NCBI GenBank assembly: GCA_045649405.1
Contig: JAZRPW010000043.1
Span: forward strand, 1 to 15,148
Direction: 5' to 3'
DNA: 15,148 nucleotides
Source: RUG11462 sp045649405
GTDB taxonomy: Bacteria; Bacillota; Clostridia; Oscillospirales; Acutalibacteraceae
The position numbers and the translations under genes were made by a program. Positions 1 to 7,781 of the stretch are shown here, piece by piece (position 1 is the stretch's first letter; each line of letters starts with the position of its first letter). The notes beneath the pieces were generated by a model. It saw only the letters and a program-made list of their open reading frames with translations. It ran no database searches and was not told the origin of the DNA.

Positions 1-3
1 GAT

Positions 4-45
4 CAACTCCTTGGCTCACAGAACGACATGGCTACGATCCGACTT
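4..45. other. Sequencing adapter contamination (MGI/BGISEQ type)
   Basis: These 42 bases match, base for base from memory, the reverse complement of the MGI/BGISEQ read-2 adapter. The three bases before it could be the end of a sample barcode. The reading frame of the downstream gene fragment runs through this stretch, but the encoded residues do not resemble the matching part of its paralogues, while homology begins immediately after it. It should be trimmed and not translated. Confidence 0.93.
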
Positions 46-184
46 GCTTACAGATGAACAACAAAAAGACTGGGAACAAGCTTCTGATAAATGGGTAAGC
101 GAAGTTCGCGAACCGGGGCTTAAAAAAATCAGTGATTATGTTGCAAATGAAAAGGCAAAAGGCAACAAAAATTATTTAGATTAA
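46..184 (+). CDS. C-terminal fragment of a DltD-like SGNH surface protein (first paralogue of the array)
   Basis: Only the last 45 or so residues are present, in the frame whose stop is TAA at 182-184. The tail (LTDEQQKDWEQASDKW, then VSEVREPGLKKI) matches the C-termini of the next two genes, for example LTEEQKADWDTASEKW and VKEVREPGIAKV. This is therefore a fourth member of the same tandem family. Its start and catalytic region lie beyond the contig edge, because the bases before 46 are adapter. The 13-base gap to the next gene indicates an operon. What lies further upstream, possibly an MBOAT acyltransferase, cannot be seen. Confidence 0.85.
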
Positions 185-197
185 AAAGGAAATACAG

Positions 198-1499
198 ATG
201 AAAATTTCAAAAAAAACAATATTAAAAGGAACTTACTATTTCTTTAAAAATTTAATATTGAGTGTTTTGTTTTTGAGTATTATCATAGGTGTAGTTGCAT
301 TTTATATGCCGATGTTTAGAGATGAAGAAATAAAATCAACTGAAACTGTTGTTTCAACTTTTTATGAAGAAGACCGTGATACAGCAGATGTGGTTTTTGT
401 GGGCAGTAGCGCACTTTACAGATTTATTTCTCCTGCTCAAATTTATGATAAGTATGGCATAGCTGCTTTGAATTATGCGGCAGGCGCGCTTGATATTCAA
501 ACAACTTGTGGTATTATTGATGATATCGTTGAATATCAACATCCTGAAGTAATAGTTGTTGAAATGCGTAACTATGTAAACAACTGTGAAGAGCAGATGG
601 GTGGCAAAGAATATACTGAAAGAGAACTTTTGCAAAAAGAATCTTTCTTTAGAAAATATATTTACAACATTCCTATTTCTCATAACAGAACAAAAATTAT
701 AGGTGATACTGTTTCGAAGTCTTTGCAAAAAGATAAAGGTGAAGTATTAAAATGGCAGTTTGAATATTTCACAACTCATCACAACTGGAAAGAGTTAACC
801 CTTCGTGATGTTTACAATTACACTAAAAACAGATTAAAAGGCGAAACAGTTCTTGATTATCAAAATCAGAAAAAGATGAAAAAGCTTTATTATGAAGATA
901 AGCTTACAACACAACCGCTTAAAACAACTGTGAATGAAAACGGCGAAGAAGTAGTGGTTCCTTATAAAGAGCCAGAGTTTAAAGGTATTGATTATAAAGG
1001 AACAATCGCAGTTTCGAAAGTTGCTAAAAATATTGTTCCTGTTGATTTTACTAATTTCGAAAAACGAAATGATATTTCAGGTGAATGGCTTGAAACTTTA
1101 GAGAAAATCATTAAAAAAGCAAAATCATGCGGAACTGAAGTTGTGTTTATGACAACCCCATATTCTATAAGCGAAACAGAAATGGCTTATGAAAACAAAA
1201 TGGGTGATGTTTTAGCCGAAAACGGAATGGATTTCTTATGCGGAAACAAGCGTATAAAAGAAATGGATATTGACTTTTTGGTTGATTACTATGATGATAA
1301 GCATACTAATACAAAAGGTATGGTTAAAGTTACTAATTATGTAACAGAGTATCTTATCGAAAAATATGATTTGCAAAAATCAGAGTTAACCGAAGAGCAA
1401 AAAGCCGATTGGGACACAGCTTCAGAAAAATGGGTGAAAGAAGTTCGTGAGCCAGGAATTGCAAAAGTTAATGATATTGTAGACAAAAGAAAAAGATAA
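198..1499 (+). CDS. DltD-like SGNH-family membrane-anchored protein, paralogue 2
   Basis: The protein has 433 residues. A short basic N-terminus is followed by one hydrophobic segment (about residues 18-37), which predicts a membrane anchor with the rest outside the cell. The body has SGNH/GDSL landmarks: a block-I motif FVGSSALYRF, where GSS is residues 69-71 and Ser71 is the likely nucleophile, and a late Asp-x-x-His (DDKH, about 366-369). Between them is EMRNYVNNCE, shared by all copies, whose Asn could serve as the oxyanion residue. The layout resembles DltD, which acts with DltABC in D-alanylation of teichoic acids; by inference this protein transfers or removes an acyl or aminoacyl group on a surface polymer. 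The start is supported by AAGGA just upstream. The C-terminus carries the family signature EEQKADWDTASEKW. It is not orthodox DltD, and a related carbohydrate O-acyl esterase/transferase is an alternative. Confidence 0.72.
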   Translation: MKISKKTILKGTYYFFKNLILSVLFLSIIIGVVAFYMPMFRDEEIKSTETVVSTFYEEDRDTADVVFVGSSALYRFISPAQIYDKYGIAALNYAAGALDIQTTCGIIDDIVEYQHPEVIVVEMRNYVNNCEEQMGGKEYTERELLQKESFFRKYIYNIPISHNRTKIIGDTVSKSLQKDKGEVLKWQFEYFTTHHNWKELTLRDVYNYTKNRLKGETVLDYQNQKKMKKLYYEDKLTTQPLKTTVNENGEEVVVPYKEPEFKGIDYKGTIAVSKVAKNIVPVDFTNFEKRNDISGEWLETLEKIIKKAKSCGTEVVFMTTPYSISETEMAYENKMGDVLAENGMDFLCGNKRIKEMDIDFLVDYYDDKHTNTKGMVKVTNYVTEYLIEKYDLQKSELTEEQKADWDTASEKWVKEVREPGIAKVNDIVDKRKR

Positions 1500-1537
1500 A
1501 GACTGTTAAAAATTTGTTGTGTTGAAAAGGTAGTAAT

Positions 1538-2812
1538 ATGAAAACAAAAAAATGCGCATTAAAGTTTTTGTATTCTGTTTTAAAAAATTTAATAGCAACT
1601 GTTTTGTTCTTCGGTATAATGATTAACATTTTGGTGTTTTATCTGCCGTTGTTTCGTGATGAAGAGCAAAAGCCAACTGAAAGTGTTCTTACTGATTTTT
1701 ATCAAGAAGATAAAGACATAGCAGATATTGTTTTTGTTGGTAGTAGCGCAGTTTATAGATTTATTTCGCCAACACAGATTTATTCAGAAACTGGCGTTGT
1801 GGCTATGAATTATGCTTTTGGCGCTTTAGATATTGCGCCTACTTGCGCTATTATCGATGAAGTTATTAAGTATCAACATCCTAAAGTTATCGCTATTGAA
1901 ATGCGCAATTACGTTAATAATTGCGAAGAATATATGAATGGCAAAGGGCATTCGGATTTTCAAATGAAAGAAAAACACTCTCATTTTGAAAAGTTTATAA
2001 ACAGTATGCCGTTTTCTTTAAACAAAGTTCAAGCAATCAATGATACTACCACAACAACTATGAGAAAAACTGCTTTAGACGAACTAAAGTATCAGTTTGA
2101 ATATTTTACAACTCATCATAACTGGAAAAACTTAAAGTTAAGTGATTTTTTAAGTTATACCAAAGAAAAATTAACAACCGATAGTTTATATTATTTTCAA
2201 AATCAGGAAATAATGGCAGATAAGTATTATAAAAATGAACTTTCTTCTCAACCTTTGAAAGAAGGAGTTGCTTATGAGCCACCTGTTTATAAAGGTACTG
2301 ATTATAAAACAACAATAGCGGTAAGCACCTATGCTTATCAAGAGCCTGTTGATTATTCTAATTATAATAAGCGAAAAGAAATCAGTGGCTATTGGCTTAA
2401 AATGCTCAAAAAAATTATGAGAAAAGCCAAAAATTGCAATGCAGAAGTTGTGTTTTTCACAAGTCCTCATTTGTTAACTGCAACCGAAATGGCTTATGAA
2501 AACAAAATGGCTGATATTTTAGCCGAAAATGGTTTTGATTTCATTTGCGGGAATAAGTTAATGAAAGAAATCGGTCTTGATTTTAAGTATGATTTTTATG
2601 ATGATATGCATGTTAATGTAAAAGGTATGGTTAAATTTACTGATTACATTTCTGATTACTTAATTAAAAATTATGATGTTAAAAAATCCGAGTTGACTAA
2701 ATCTCAAAAACAAGAGTGGGATACCGCGTCTGCAAAATGGATTGATGAGGTTAAAGAGCCAGGAATAAAAAACGTTGAAAAAATGATAGCACAAGCAAAA
2801 GAAATTTCGTAA
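1538..2812 (+). CDS. DltD-like SGNH-family membrane-anchored protein, paralogue 3
   Basis: The protein has 424 residues and is closely similar along its length to the gene before it, so the two are tandem duplicates. A hydrophobic segment at about residues 18-36 predicts an N-terminal anchor. Block I is FVGSSAVYRF (GSS 68-70, Ser70 the likely nucleophile), EMRNYVNNCEE is conserved, and the late catalytic pair is DDMH (about 355-358). The middle (FEYFTTHHNWKNL) matches the previous paralogue, but the linker after it is shorter by about ten residues. AAAAGG seven bases before the ATG supports the start. A 38-base gap upstream and a 17-base gap downstream place it inside the operon. The role in surface-polymer acyl transfer is inferred from fold motifs and from the neighbouring adenylating enzyme and carrier protein. 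Confidence 0.72.
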   Translation: MKTKKCALKFLYSVLKNLIATVLFFGIMINILVFYLPLFRDEEQKPTESVLTDFYQEDKDIADIVFVGSSAVYRFISPTQIYSETGVVAMNYAFGALDIAPTCAIIDEVIKYQHPKVIAIEMRNYVNNCEEYMNGKGHSDFQMKEKHSHFEKFINSMPFSLNKVQAINDTTTTTMRKTALDELKYQFEYFTTHHNWKNLKLSDFLSYTKEKLTTDSLYYFQNQEIMADKYYKNELSSQPLKEGVAYEPPVYKGTDYKTTIAVSTYAYQEPVDYSNYNKRKEISGYWLKMLKKIMRKAKNCNAEVVFFTSPHLLTATEMAYENKMADILAENGFDFICGNKLMKEIGLDFKYDFYDDMHVNVKGMVKFTDYISDYLIKNYDVKKSELTKSQKQEWDTASAKWIDEVKEPGIKNVEKMIAQAKEIS

Positions 2813-2829
2813 AGTAAAGGTTTTTTATT

Positions 2830-3984
2830 ATGAAGAATTTATTAAAACGTTTTAAAAAAATAATCAGTTGCGGTTTGTTGTCAACTGTGATGTTTTCTAA
2901 CATTGTAACAAACGCGCCACAACTTTTAACCGATAATGTTACTCATACAAAGAGCGTTTTATCAACCTTTTATACCGAGCCAAAAGACAGCGCTGATGTT
3001 GTTTTTATCGGTAGTAGCGCATTGTATAGATTTATCTCACCTGTGCAGATTTATTATAAACACGGCATTACAGCTTTAAACTATTCTGCGGCGGCGCTTG
3101 ATATACACACAACTGAAGGGCTTATTGATGAGATAATCGAGCATCAACATCCAAAGTTAATTGTTGTTGAAATGCGAAACTATGTTAACAATTGTGATAA
3201 CTATTTAGAAGGCATTGGTTTTACAAAGAAAAATCTTGCGGCAAAAGAAAGATTTTTCAAAGATTTAGTTTATAATATGCCAAACTCCAAAAACAGAGCA
3301 AAAGTTATAAACGATGTTGTTGGCACAGTGCTTAAAAAAGACCCAGTTGAGTGGCAACACAAAAATTTGTATTCGAATTATAAAGATTTGAGCGTTTTTG
3401 AAACTGCCCAGTGGCAGACAAAATATGAAAATTACGTTGAAAAGTTGCCTATAAAATATAAAACCAAAAAAGGCACATACAACGGTGAAAAATATAAAGG
3501 TACTGTTGCTTCAACAGGTATTATGTCTATAAAAAAGAACGATTTTTCTAAATACACTAAAAAGAAGAAAATAACCGGCGAATGGCTTGATGTTTTGAAT
3601 GGCATTATTGAAAAAGCAAAGTCATGTGGAACAAAAGTTATGTTTATGAGTTCGCCTTATTCTGTCGATAAAAAAAGCGTTGCTTATGAAAATGCAACGG
3701 GAAGCATTATCAAGGCAAACGGATTAAAATATTTGAATTGTAATAAGTATTACAAAAAAATCGGTCTTGATTTTAAGCGAGACTTTTATGATGACAAACA
3801 CGCCAATATTAGCGGTATGGTTAAAGTAACAAATTATGTTGCAAAGTATATCGTTAAGAATTATAAATTAGGAAAAACAAAACTTTCTAAAGCAGAAAAG
3901 AAATCTTGGCAAACCGCTACAAATCTTTGGATTAAAAATGTTAGAACTCCGGGGCTTGCAAAGGTTAAGAAATTCAAAGCGTAG
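2830..3984 (+). CDS. DltD-like SGNH-family protein, paralogue 4, shortened and probably secreted
   Basis: The protein has 384 residues and is the shortest and most divergent complete copy. The N-terminus looks like a weak signal peptide (basic residues 1-10, hydrophobic 11-25, small residues around TNA) and lacks the long anchor and the LPLFRDEE-type stretch of the other copies. The catalytic landmarks are kept: FIGSSALYRF (GSS 61-63), EMRNYVNNCD and DDKH (about 321-324). The middle domain is trimmed by about 40 residues, losing the FEYFTTHHNW segment. The protein is very lysine-rich, especially in its second half, so it should be strongly basic, which would suit binding to an anionic wall polymer. 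AAAGG lies nine bases before the ATG. It may be a released or wall-associated variant; a partner with a different acceptor is also possible. Confidence 0.68.
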   Translation: MKNLLKRFKKIISCGLLSTVMFSNIVTNAPQLLTDNVTHTKSVLSTFYTEPKDSADVVFIGSSALYRFISPVQIYYKHGITALNYSAAALDIHTTEGLIDEIIEHQHPKLIVVEMRNYVNNCDNYLEGIGFTKKNLAAKERFFKDLVYNMPNSKNRAKVINDVVGTVLKKDPVEWQHKNLYSNYKDLSVFETAQWQTKYENYVEKLPIKYKTKKGTYNGEKYKGTVASTGIMSIKKNDFSKYTKKKKITGEWLDVLNGIIEKAKSCGTKVMFMSSPYSVDKKSVAYENATGSIIKANGLKYLNCNKYYKKIGLDFKRDFYDDKHANISGMVKVTNYVAKYIVKNYKLGKTKLSKAEKKSWQTATNLWIKNVRTPGLAKVKKFKA

Positions 3985-4017
3985 AAAGTGAAACAAAAGC
4001 AAAGGAGAATAAACAGT

Positions 4018-5469
4018 ATGTTTAATTCAATTGTTGCATCAATTAAATATGGTAGTGAAAACTATCCTGAAAAACGCGCTGTAATCGACGCTAAAAACAC
4101 ATATTCTTATAGTGAGTATTACAGCGAAATTAAGAAAGTAGCAGCTTTTCTTAACAACAAAGGCATTAAAAAAGGCGATATGGTTATTGTTCAAACCCAA
4201 CAAAACGTAGCTTACATGGTGGCAATTCACGCGGTGCACTTAATCGGTGCAATTGCAGTGCCACTTGAAAAAACAGTAAAAGGCGAACGTGTTGCTGAAA
4301 TTAGAGACACTGTTGAAGCAAAATGCTTTATTGCGGCTAAAGAATTCGAAGAAATCACAACCTATCTTTACAAAGACATTGCAGAGTGTCAAGAAGAGTA
4401 TGAGCCAGATGTTTTGCCAAAAGCAGAAGACAGTTCAACAATTCTTTTCACAACAGGTACAACTGGTAAATCAAAAGGTATTTTGATGAGCCACTATGCC
4501 GATGTTGCAGTTGCTGGCAATGTTAAATTCGGCACACAAATGAGAGAAGACAACGTTGAAATCATTCCAATGCCGCTCAACCACTCTTTCTCACTTAGAA
4601 GATACTATGCGAATATGGTTAACGGCTCAACAGTTATTTTTATGGACGGCGTAATTTTCGTTAGCAGATTTTTTGATGCAATTGAAAATCATGGCGCTTG
4701 TGCTGCGGCAATGGCTCCTTCAGCTTTAGCAGTAATTGTTAAACTTTCAGGAGACAAACTTGCTGATTACAGAGACAAAATTGACTATATGCAATTTGGC
4801 GGTTCTTATATGCCTGACAGCGACAAGGACAAGGTAAGAGAATTGTTGCCAAATGCTCGACTTTATAATTTCTACGGCTCAACAGAAGCAGGTTGTTCAT
4901 CAATCATTGACTTTAACGTTAACCGTGATAATCCAAGAAACATTGGTAAACCTACTGTTAACTCTGACATTAAGTTTGTTGATGAAAATGGCAACTTTGT
5001 AACACCAACTGAAGACAAGCCAGCAAGACTTATCACTGGTGGTGGTATGATTATGAATGAATACTACAAAGAGCCAGAACTTACTGCAGAAACATTGATT
5101 GATGGTTATATTTATTCAAATGACTATGGTTATTATGATGAAAATGGCGATATCATTATGATTGGTAGAATGGATGACATTATTATTAGTGGTGGTCAAA
5201 AGATTTCACCTACTGAAATTGAAGACATCTGTGACAAATACCAAGGCGTTTCAGAATGCGCTGTAATTGGCGTTGATGACGCAGTTATGGGACAAATTCC
5301 AAAACTGTTTGTCGTACCAAATGAAAGTTACGACGAAGCTGAGTTGGTTAAGTTCTTGAGTGAGCGACTTGAGAATTTTCAAATACCAAAAATTATTAGA
5401 AAAATTGATGCAATTCCTAAAACTTACAATGGCAAACCATTGAAAAGGGAATTGAAAAACATCGACTAA
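4018..5469 (+). CDS. Class I adenylate-forming enzyme (DltA / acyl-CoA-ligase-like)
   Basis: The protein has 483 residues in the ANL superfamily. It should activate a carboxylate with ATP to an acyl- or aminoacyl-adenylate and load it onto a phosphopantetheine thiol, presumably that of the carrier protein encoded next. Visible motifs in order are the P-loop-like FTTGTTGKSKG, the A4 region PLNHSFSLRR, the A5 motif NFYGSTEAG, the hinge/A8 region SNDYGYYDENGD through GRMDDIIISGGQKISP, and the C-terminal A10 motif PKTYNGKPLKR with the catalytic Lys after Gly. The size fits DltA and acyl-ACP ligases. The ATG at 4018 is chosen because AGGAG (4003-4007) lies ten bases upstream; the GTG at 3988 has no such site. 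The acid substrate (D-Ala, another amino acid or a fatty/hydroxy acid) cannot be read from the motifs. Confidence 0.88.
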   Translation: MFNSIVASIKYGSENYPEKRAVIDAKNTYSYSEYYSEIKKVAAFLNNKGIKKGDMVIVQTQQNVAYMVAIHAVHLIGAIAVPLEKTVKGERVAEIRDTVEAKCFIAAKEFEEITTYLYKDIAECQEEYEPDVLPKAEDSSTILFTTGTTGKSKGILMSHYADVAVAGNVKFGTQMREDNVEIIPMPLNHSFSLRRYYANMVNGSTVIFMDGVIFVSRFFDAIENHGACAAAMAPSALAVIVKLSGDKLADYRDKIDYMQFGGSYMPDSDKDKVRELLPNARLYNFYGSTEAGCSSIIDFNVNRDNPRNIGKPTVNSDIKFVDENGNFVTPTEDKPARLITGGGMIMNEYYKEPELTAETLIDGYIYSNDYGYYDENGDIIMIGRMDDIIISGGQKISPTEIEDICDKYQGVSECAVIGVDDAVMGQIPKLFVVPNESYDEAELVKFLSERLENFQIPKIIRKIDAIPKTYNGKPLKRELKNID

Positions 5470-5485
5470 AAAAGGAGACACAATT

Positions 5486-5710
5486 ATGAACGAATTATTA
5501 GAAATCTTGAGAGAAGTAAAACCTGGCATTGACTTTGAAACAGAAACAAGTCTTGTTGACGATGGTATTTTGGATTCACTTGATATCATTTCAATCATTT
5601 CTGAAGTTTCAGACGAATTTGATGTAAAAATTCCACCAGAAGAGATTACTCCTGACAACTTTAATTCAGCAGAAGCAATCATGGAATTGATTAACGATTT
5701 GGAAGACTAA
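5486..5710 (+). CDS. Stand-alone acyl/peptidyl carrier protein (DltC/ACP-like)
   Basis: The protein has 74 residues and is acidic, with the four-helix carrier-protein pattern. The phosphopantetheine attachment motif is GILDSLDI, with Ser31 as the modified residue. The size matches DltC and short ACPs. It begins 16 bases after the adenylating enzyme, with AAGGAG just before its ATG, and the two are best read as a loading pair. It differs from a fatty-acid-synthesis ACP in its context: there are no fab genes nearby, but there are surface SGNH proteins on both sides. The likely role is to hold the activated group at the inner face of the membrane for transfer outward. It needs a 4'-phosphopantetheinyl transferase encoded elsewhere. 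Confidence 0.9.
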   Translation: MNELLEILREVKPGIDFETETSLVDDGILDSLDIISIISEVSDEFDVKIPPEEITPDNFNSAEAIMELINDLED

Positions 5711-5735
5711 GTCGAAAAATAAAAGGATAATAATT

Positions 5736-7391
5736 ATGCAATTTTGTAAAAGATTTTTAGCAATTATCTTAGCTCTTGTTACAGTTGTTTGTTCGCAAAC
5801 AATTGTAGCAAGTGCAGATGAAGACCCTGTGAAAATTTTGTTTTTAGGCAACTCGCTTGTTTATTATAATGAAATGGATACAAAAATTTTCCCTGAACTT
5901 TGTGCCGCTCTTGGCAAAAATGTAGTGGTTGAAAGTGTTGTGGAAAGTGGGTCATCACTTTACAGATTAAGTAATGAGAAAACTTCAAAAGGCAAAGAAG
6001 TGAAGGAAAAGTTGCAAAGCAATACATATGATTATGTTATTTTGCAACCTTCTCGCCATGTTTCGCCTTATGAATATTCAACATACCATGTAGAGTATGC
6101 ATCGGCTTTGAAGTTGAATAAAATCATTAGTGAAACAGGTGCTAAAACGTTATTGTTGGCTTCGCCTGGTGTTAATACTGGCGAAATTGAACTTTGCACG
6201 GTTGATGAAGAGAATATCAAAATTGTCGAAAATGAGTATTTGCCAATTGACCGCAAAACTCATCAACGTTTTTTTGAAAATCTTTGTAATGATTTAATTA
6301 GAGAAATGACCAACGCAAGCATTGTTCGTGTTGGTGCGGCAGCAGAAATGGTTATTGAAAATTTCCCTGATTTTAATAGTCTTTACAAAGATGATAATCG
6401 TCACCCAAGTGTAAGGGGTAGTTATTTGCAAGCTTGCAGTATTTTTGCAACAATTTTTGGTCAAACACCTGTTGGTGCAGGTTATGTTGAATCTATTTAT
6501 CCACATAACGCAATTGTTTTGCAAAGAGCAGCAGAGATTATTTCTTTGGGTAGTTCGCCAAAGATTTTTGACAGCGAAAAAGCTGAAGTAACACTTTCTG
6601 GCGAAATGTGGAGCAATTCTGAAATCAACCTTTATTGGAATGAGCCAAAAGTTGCAAATTATTATGAGATTTACAGAAAAGCACAAAGTGAAAAATCTTT
6701 TGCAAACATCGGTAGAACAGTTGGCAATGAACTTGGCTATTTAGATTCTACTGCTAATGCAGGCAAGGTTTATGAGTACAAAGTTCAACCTTATTATCAG
6801 GTTGGCGACTTGGTGTTCAAAGCAAATGAAACAGCGCCAATAACTTTTGAAACTTTGGCAAAACCAGCCAAACCAACCGTTACTTTGGTTGGCCAAACAA
6901 CTGCAACATTAACACTCACTGCAGTTAATTCAGCACAATATTACAGTATTTACCGTAAGGCGAATGATGAAACTGATTATAGTTATGTTTGCTCAACAAA
7001 ATCACTTGAATATGTTGATGATGAGTTAGAACCTGGTAAATTTTATAAGTATTATGTAGTTGCTGAAAAACAAAACGGTATGGTTGTTAGCAAAAATTCT
7101 GCAACAAACACAGTGTTTACAGCACAAGCACCAAAACTTAAAGTTTCTTCTGCTTCCGGCAAAGTAACCGTTTCTATCACAGCGGTTAGCGGAGCAAATA
7201 AATATGCAATTTATTATAAGAAAAGCAGTGAAACTGATTACAAACTTTTGGCAGTTACATCTTCAACAAGTTATATAGTAACAGGCCTTGCAAAAGGCGT
7301 TAAGTACAATTTTAAAGTAAGAGCTTGCAAAGATAAAAACACAGACAACACTGCAGGTTTGTACAGAACTAAATCTATTAAGGTAAAATAA
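5736..7391 (+). CDS. Secreted SGNH hydrolase with three fibronectin-III-like domains
   Basis: The protein has 551 residues. A clear signal peptide (residues 1-27) ends in VASA before DED. Residues about 31-245 form an SGNH hydrolase domain: block I is ILFLGNSLVYY (GNS 38-40, Ser40 nucleophile, Asn in place of the Asp of GDS), with ESGSSL at about 70-75 and the late Asp220-x-x-His223 in DDNRHPS. It resembles the DUF4886-type branch. Three beta-rich repeats with fibronectin-III character follow (about 283-377, 378-462 and 463-551), each with a YxIYRK or YAIYYKK strand and a late YxYYV or YNFKV strand. As last gene of the operon it could be an esterase that removes or edits the group installed by the rest of the system, with the FN3 domains reaching through the wall. 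That role is inferred; carbohydrate esterase is the plain alternative. No sortase motif is present. Confidence 0.8.
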   Translation: MQFCKRFLAIILALVTVVCSQTIVASADEDPVKILFLGNSLVYYNEMDTKIFPELCAALGKNVVVESVVESGSSLYRLSNEKTSKGKEVKEKLQSNTYDYVILQPSRHVSPYEYSTYHVEYASALKLNKIISETGAKTLLLASPGVNTGEIELCTVDEENIKIVENEYLPIDRKTHQRFFENLCNDLIREMTNASIVRVGAAAEMVIENFPDFNSLYKDDNRHPSVRGSYLQACSIFATIFGQTPVGAGYVESIYPHNAIVLQRAAEIISLGSSPKIFDSEKAEVTLSGEMWSNSEINLYWNEPKVANYYEIYRKAQSEKSFANIGRTVGNELGYLDSTANAGKVYEYKVQPYYQVGDLVFKANETAPITFETLAKPAKPTVTLVGQTTATLTLTAVNSAQYYSIYRKANDETDYSYVCSTKSLEYVDDELEPGKFYKYYVVAEKQNGMVVSKNSATNTVFTAQAPKLKVSSASGKVTVSITAVSGANKYAIYYKKSSETDYKLLAVTSSTSYIVTGLAKGVKYNFKVRACKDKNTDNTAGLYRTKSIKVK

Positions 7392-7421
7392 AAAATCTCG
7401 GCTAATTTTAGCCGAGATTTT
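7392..7421. terminator. Bidirectional intrinsic terminator
   Basis: A perfect 13-bp stem (7392-7404 with 7409-7421) closes a 4-base loop, with a T-run on the + strand and an equivalent run on the - strand. It sits between the stop codon of the + strand operon (7391) and the stop of the - strand gene (7436), so it can end both transcripts. Confidence 0.93.
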
Positions 7422-7435
7422 TTGTTTGTTTTAAA

Positions 7436-7714
7436 TTATTCTGCTAATGCACGCTCGAGCCAAATTGCACCGATGTCCATTGCGTTGTAAAGGCCTTCTT
7501 TTTCACTCTTTTTAAGAATTCTCTTAATAGGGTCAAGCGAAGTGTCAGTATCAAGAAGAACAACCTGAATTTTTTTAGCAGTTGTAATATCGCCATCTTT
7601 TTCTTTGTCTTTAACAGTCAATTGAACAACGGCTTTTTCTTCCATATTACCGTAATAAAGAGTGTCACCACAACGAACGAGTGGTCTGCCTTTATAAGTT
7701 AAAAATTCTGACAT
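7436..7714 (-). CDS. Conserved clostridial protein of unknown function
   Basis: The protein has 92 residues from the start MSEFLTYKGRPLVR. That ATG is preferred over one three codons upstream because AGGAG lies nine bases before it and would overlap the earlier ATG. I recognise the type: small proteins with the same N-terminus (FLTYKGRPLVRCG), a central beta-rich part and the C-terminal pattern KSEKEGLYNAMDIGAIWLERAL recur across Clostridia. I know of no established function. No membrane segment or signal peptide is visible, so it should be cytoplasmic. It has its own promoter 31 bases upstream of the start, and some read-through from the acetyltransferase gene behind it is possible, as no terminator separates them. 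Confidence 0.85.
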   Translation of the reverse strand: MSEFLTYKGRPLVRCGDTLYYGNMEEKAVVQLTVKDKEKDGDITTAKKIQVVLLDTDTSLDPIKRILKKSEKEGLYNAMDIGAIWLERALAE

Positions 7715-7744
7715 TAGAATCATCTCCTAAATTAAAGTAATACC

Positions 7745-7773
7745 ATTTTAACATACTTTCTAGTTTATGTAAA
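7745..7773 (-). promoter_or_regulatory. SigA-type promoter of the 92-residue protein gene
   Basis: Read on the - strand, TTTACA and TAAAAT are separated by 17 bases, with TGT just before the -10 (extended -10). The predicted start lies about 25 bases before the AGGAG-preceded ATG. Confidence 0.7.
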
Positions 7774-7781
7774 GAGTAAAA

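Noticed and set aside
2..45. In-frame N-terminal extension of the first partial gene
   Set aside because: The bases are sequencing adapter, and the translated residues do not match the paralogues.
3988..4017. GTG start ten codons upstream for the adenylating enzyme
   Set aside because: It has no ribosome site, while AGGAG lies ten bases before the ATG at 4018, where homology to the family begins.
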